From contig NZ_JANLOD010000066.1 of the NCBI RefSeq assembly GCF_025466085.1, positions 62,001 through 126,000 on the forward strand: a stretch of DNA of 64,000 bases, read 5' to 3'. Of the stretch, positions 61,737 through 64,000 are shown one piece after another. The first letter of the stretch is position 1. Each line of letters begins with the position of its first letter. The notes beneath the pieces are model-generated. The model made no database searches, was not told the DNA's origin, and was given only the letters and a program-made list of their open reading frames with translations. This DNA comes from Pseudomonas sp. 14P_8.1_Bac3 (GTDB lineage: Bacteria; Pseudomonadota; Gammaproteobacteria; Pseudomonadales; Pseudomonadaceae). The translations under genes were made by a program, and so were the position numbers.

Positions 61737-62798
61737 GTGCTTGAACTGCTCAGCGGCCTGGTGCTGCTGATCGCCGGCGCCGAACTGATGGTGCGCGCCG
61801 CCGTGCGTCTGGCCGCGCGCCTGCACGTACGGCCGCTGATCATCGGCCTGACCATCGTCGCCCTCGGCAGCAGCGCACCGCAGATGGCGGTCAGCTTGCA
61901 AGCCACCCTGGCGCAAAACGCCGACATCGCCGTCGGCAGCGTGATCGGCAGCAGCATCTTCAACATCCTCGTCACCCTCGGTCTTTCGGCGCTGATCATT
62001 CCGCTGCGGGTCTCGCGGCAACTGGTGCGCCTGGACATCCCGCTGATGATCGGTGCCAGCCTGCTGGTGTTCGTGCTGGCATGGAATGAAGAACTGACCC
62101 GTGTCGACGGCGTGCTGTTGCTGACGGCCCTGGCGCTTTATCTGGCGTTGCTCCTGCGCCAGTCGCGGCATTCCACCCGGCCGCATTCGAGCCCCCAGGA
62201 AGGCCAGGAAGTGCCATGGCTCAGCAGCCTGCTGATGATTGTCGTCGGCCTCGCGATGCTGGTATATGCCGGGCACTTGTTACTGGGCGCGGCCGTTTCA
62301 GTGGCCACCGACCTGGGCCTCTCGGAGCGCATCATCGGCCTGACCATCGTCGCCGTCAGCACCTCCCTGCCGGAACTCGCCACTTCGTTGATCGCCGCGT
62401 TGCGCGGCCAGCGCGACATCGCCGTGGGCAACGTGATCGGCAGCAACCTGTTCAACCTGCTGGGCGTGCTCGGCGTGACCGCGTTGATTGCGCCGTCGCC
62501 GTTGTCGGTCTCACCCAATGCACTGGATTTCGATTTGCCGGTGATGCTCGGCGTCGCGGCGTTGTGCCTGCCGGTGTTTTATTCCGGTTATCGGGTAACC
62601 CGCGCCGAAGGTCTGCTGTTTCTCGGTTTGTACCTGGCTTACGGTCTGCACGTGGTGTCGTTCACCACCGGCATGCCGCTGGCCGGCAAGCTTGAGCACC
62701 TGATGCTGTTTTTCGTCCTGCCGGCGCTGGTGGCGTTCCTGCTGTTCACGTCGCTACGCGCCTGGCGTCGCCAACATCACAAGAGGGAATTGCCATGA
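61737..62798 (+). CDS. Calcium/sodium antiporter family protein
   Basis: A 353-aa inner-membrane exchanger of the CaCA superfamily. Two inverted repeats carry the alpha motifs: IVALGSSAPQMAVSLQATLA with GSVIGSSIFNILVTLGL, and IVAVSTSLPELATSLIAAL with GNVIGSNLFNLLGVLGV. There are about ten helices. In E. coli the YrbG relative has no proven ion. The GTG at 61737 is uncertain: the frame is open upstream with no ATG and no good Shine-Dalgarno. The next gene overlaps its stop by 4 nt. Confidence 0.9.
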   Translation: MLELLSGLVLLIAGAELMVRAAVRLAARLHVRPLIIGLTIVALGSSAPQMAVSLQATLAQNADIAVGSVIGSSIFNILVTLGLSALIIPLRVSRQLVRLDIPLMIGASLLVFVLAWNEELTRVDGVLLLTALALYLALLLRQSRHSTRPHSSPQEGQEVPWLSSLLMIVVGLAMLVYAGHLLLGAAVSVATDLGLSERIIGLTIVAVSTSLPELATSLIAALRGQRDIAVGNVIGSNLFNLLGVLGVTALIAPSPLSVSPNALDFDLPVMLGVAALCLPVFYSGYRVTRAEGLLFLGLYLAYGLHVVSFTTGMPLAGKLEHLMLFFVLPALVAFLLFTSLRAWRRQHHKRELP

Positions 62799-63175
62799 CC
62801 GATGCTAAAAAACCGGGCGTTGAAGTACGCCGCCAAGTGATGGGCGACGCGTTCGTCGACCGCGCACTGGGCAATGCCACCGAGTTCACCCAGCCGCTGC
62901 AGGATTTCGTCAACGAACACGCCTGGGGCAGCGTGTGGAATCGCGAAGGGCTGCCGCTGAAAACCCGCAGCCTGATTACCCTCGCCGCGCTGACCGCGCT
63001 GAAGTGCCCGCAGGAATTGAAGGGCCACGTGCGTGGCGCGTTGAACAACGGTTGCACGGCGGAAGAGATTCGCGAGGCGTTGCTGCATTGCGCGGTGTAT
63101 GCGGGCGTACCGGCGGCGATCGATGCGTTTCGGGCGGCGCAGGAAGTGATTGATAGCTATCAGAAGCCGGAGTAA
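62795..63175 (+). CDS. Carboxymuconolactone decarboxylase-fold protein
   Basis: A 126-aa AhpD-like protein. The segment LITLAALTALKCPQELKGHV is typical of gamma-carboxymuconolactone decarboxylases (PcaC), but no protocatechuate genes are near, so it is probably a related enzyme of unknown substrate. The CxxC of AhpD is absent (only one Cys in that place). It overlaps the exchanger gene by ATGA. Confidence 0.87.
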   Translation: MTDAKKPGVEVRRQVMGDAFVDRALGNATEFTQPLQDFVNEHAWGSVWNREGLPLKTRSLITLAALTALKCPQELKGHVRGALNNGCTAEEIREALLHCAVYAGVPAAIDAFRAAQEVIDSYQKPE

Positions 63176-63207
63176 GTCGCCGGGGGGTGTGGTGACGGTT
63201 CGGCCGT

Positions 63208-63302
63208 CTTCGCGAGCAAGCCCGCTCTCACATTGGGTCAAGCCGTACACAAATGTTGTGTTCGCTGGAAATCAAATGTGGGAGCGGGCTTGCTCGCGAA
63301 GA
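63208..63302. repeat. REPIN
   Basis: The arms CTTCGCGAGCAAGCCCGCTC and GAGCGGGCTTGCTCGCGAAG enclose about 55 nt. The orientation is opposite to most others (the hairpin tips lie outside). It lies between two convergent genes. Confidence 0.88.
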
Positions 63303-63331
63303 GGCCCCGAAGAACACCGCAAATCCCGAAG

Positions 63332-64000
63332 CTAAATCCACCCACCCCACTGCAACAAAAAGATCCCGATATTGGTGGTCACCGCCGCCATCAACGTGGT
63401 GATCACAATGATCGCCGCCGCCAGTTCATGATTGCCGTTGGCCTGACGCGCCATGACAAAACTCGCTGCAGCCGTCGGGCTGCCGAAGTACAGGAACAGA
63501 ATCCCCAGTTCCGCCCCGCGAAAGCCCCAGAGCCACGCCCCCAGCGTGGCCACCACCGGCAGGCCGATCATCTTCACCAGGCTGGAACTCAGCGCCATCG
63601 AACCGCTTTTGCGCATCGCCGCCAGCGACAACGTGCCGCCAATGCAGATCAACGCCAGGGGCAACGTGGTTTGCGCCAGGTATTGCCCGGACGTCTCCAG
63701 CCAACCCGGCAGGCTGATCTTGAAATAGGCAAACGGCGCCGCCGCAAACACGCTGATGATCAGCGGGTTGTTCATCACGCTTTTGCAGATGCTCCACGGA
63801 TCGGACTTGATCACCGGGCTGTACACCGCCAACACGATGGTCGACAGGGTGTTGTAGAACAGGATCACCAGCGCCGCGAGAATCGCCCCGAGGGAAATCC
63901 CGTAATCGCCGTACATGCTCGCCGCCAGCGCGAGGCCGATCACACCGTTGTTGCCGCGGAAGGCGCCCTGGGTATAAATCCCGCGATCTTCACGCGGGCA
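63332..64000 (-). CDS. AEC-family auxin/malonate-type transporter, partial
   Basis: The last 222 residues of an inner-membrane carrier of the AEC family (GAFRGNNGVIGLALAASMYG near the visible start). The five C-terminal helices end with NIGIFLLQWGGWI. The gene runs past the right edge, as the frame is open to base 64000. A GTG at 63941-63943 lies inside the conserved GNNGVIGLA and is not the start. AEC members export or import small organic acids or amines; the substrate here is unknown. Confidence 0.9.
   Translation of the reverse strand, partial: CPREDRGIYTQGAFRGNNGVIGLALAASMYGDYGISLGAILAALVILFYNTLSTIVLAVYSPVIKSDPWSICKSVMNNPLIISVFAAAPFAYFKISLPGWLETSGQYLAQTTLPLALICIGGTLSLAAMRKSGSMALSSSLVKMIGLPVVATLGAWLWGFRGAELGILFLYFGSPTAAASFVMARQANGNHELAAAIIVITTLMAAVTTNIGIFLLQWGGWI

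Noticed and set aside
62795..63175. Protocatechuate pathway gene pcaC
   Set aside because: The fold fits, but no other pca gene is near and the substrate cannot be inferred, so only the fold is reported.

Overview
The window is chromosomal DNA of a Pseudomonas, most likely of the P. fluorescens group. It is GC-rich and densely packed. Gene blocks follow known Pseudomonas order: algW-hisCDG-murA-ibaG-mla; kdsDC-lptCAB-rpoN-hpf-ptsN-rapZ-ptsO; pmbA-yjgA-tldD-yhdP-rng-mreDCB-gatCAB. Many intergenic gaps carry the paired hairpin REP/REPIN repeats typical of fluorescent pseudomonads. I saw no rRNA, tRNA, CRISPR array, transposase or integrase.

Layout. 1-4.4 kb: a MerR regulator of the LitR type that lacks the B12-liganding histidines, a membrane ABM-domain protein, the dihydromonapterin genes folM-folE-folX, and a DUF1244/HopJ pair. 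4.5-10.1 kb: a catabolic locus with a class III aminotransferase, a polar amino acid ABC importer (permease, ATPase, binding protein) and an FAD amine oxidase. 10.1-19.3 kb: trxB, cysZ, a GT4 glycosyltransferase with a possible Pho box, an old yellow enzyme, glutathione peroxidase, slyD, DUF3565, pta and a PlsC-type acyltransferase. 19.1-20.8 kb: a small AT-rich island bounded by two copies of the 3' end of the acyltransferase gene and two related terminators. 20.8-26.5 kb: cysNC-cysD, a Nif3-like protein, algW and a small unknown protein. 26.6-34.6 kb, minus strand: hisC, hisD, hisG, murA, ibaG, mlaB-C-D-E-F. 34.9-41.9 kb, plus strand: kdsD, kdsC, lptC, lptA, lptB, rpoN, hpf, ptsN, rapZ, ptsO. 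41.9-44.1 kb: a ZIP transporter and a Fur-box-preceded operon ending in Mn-superoxide dismutase. 44.3-57.7 kb: pmbA, yjgA, tldD, a nitrilase-family hydrolase, yhdP, rng, maf and the mre shape operon. 58-64 kb: gatCAB, an RlpA-like lipoprotein, a Ca/Na exchanger, a carboxymuconolactone decarboxylase-fold protein and a truncated AEC transporter.

Most of the window is core genome: envelope biogenesis (LPS Kdo and Lpt, Mla lipid transport, MurA, MreBCD, YhdP), sulfate assimilation (CysZ, CysNC, CysD), histidine synthesis, sigma-54/PTS-Ntr control and indirect tRNA aminoacylation.

The least explained segment is the repeat-bounded island at 19.1-20.8 kb. Other points worth checking are a probable ATT start codon for mreC, a terminator plus Shine-Dalgarno-sequestering pairing between hisG and hisD, and the LitR-type regulator with its adjacent inverted repeat.
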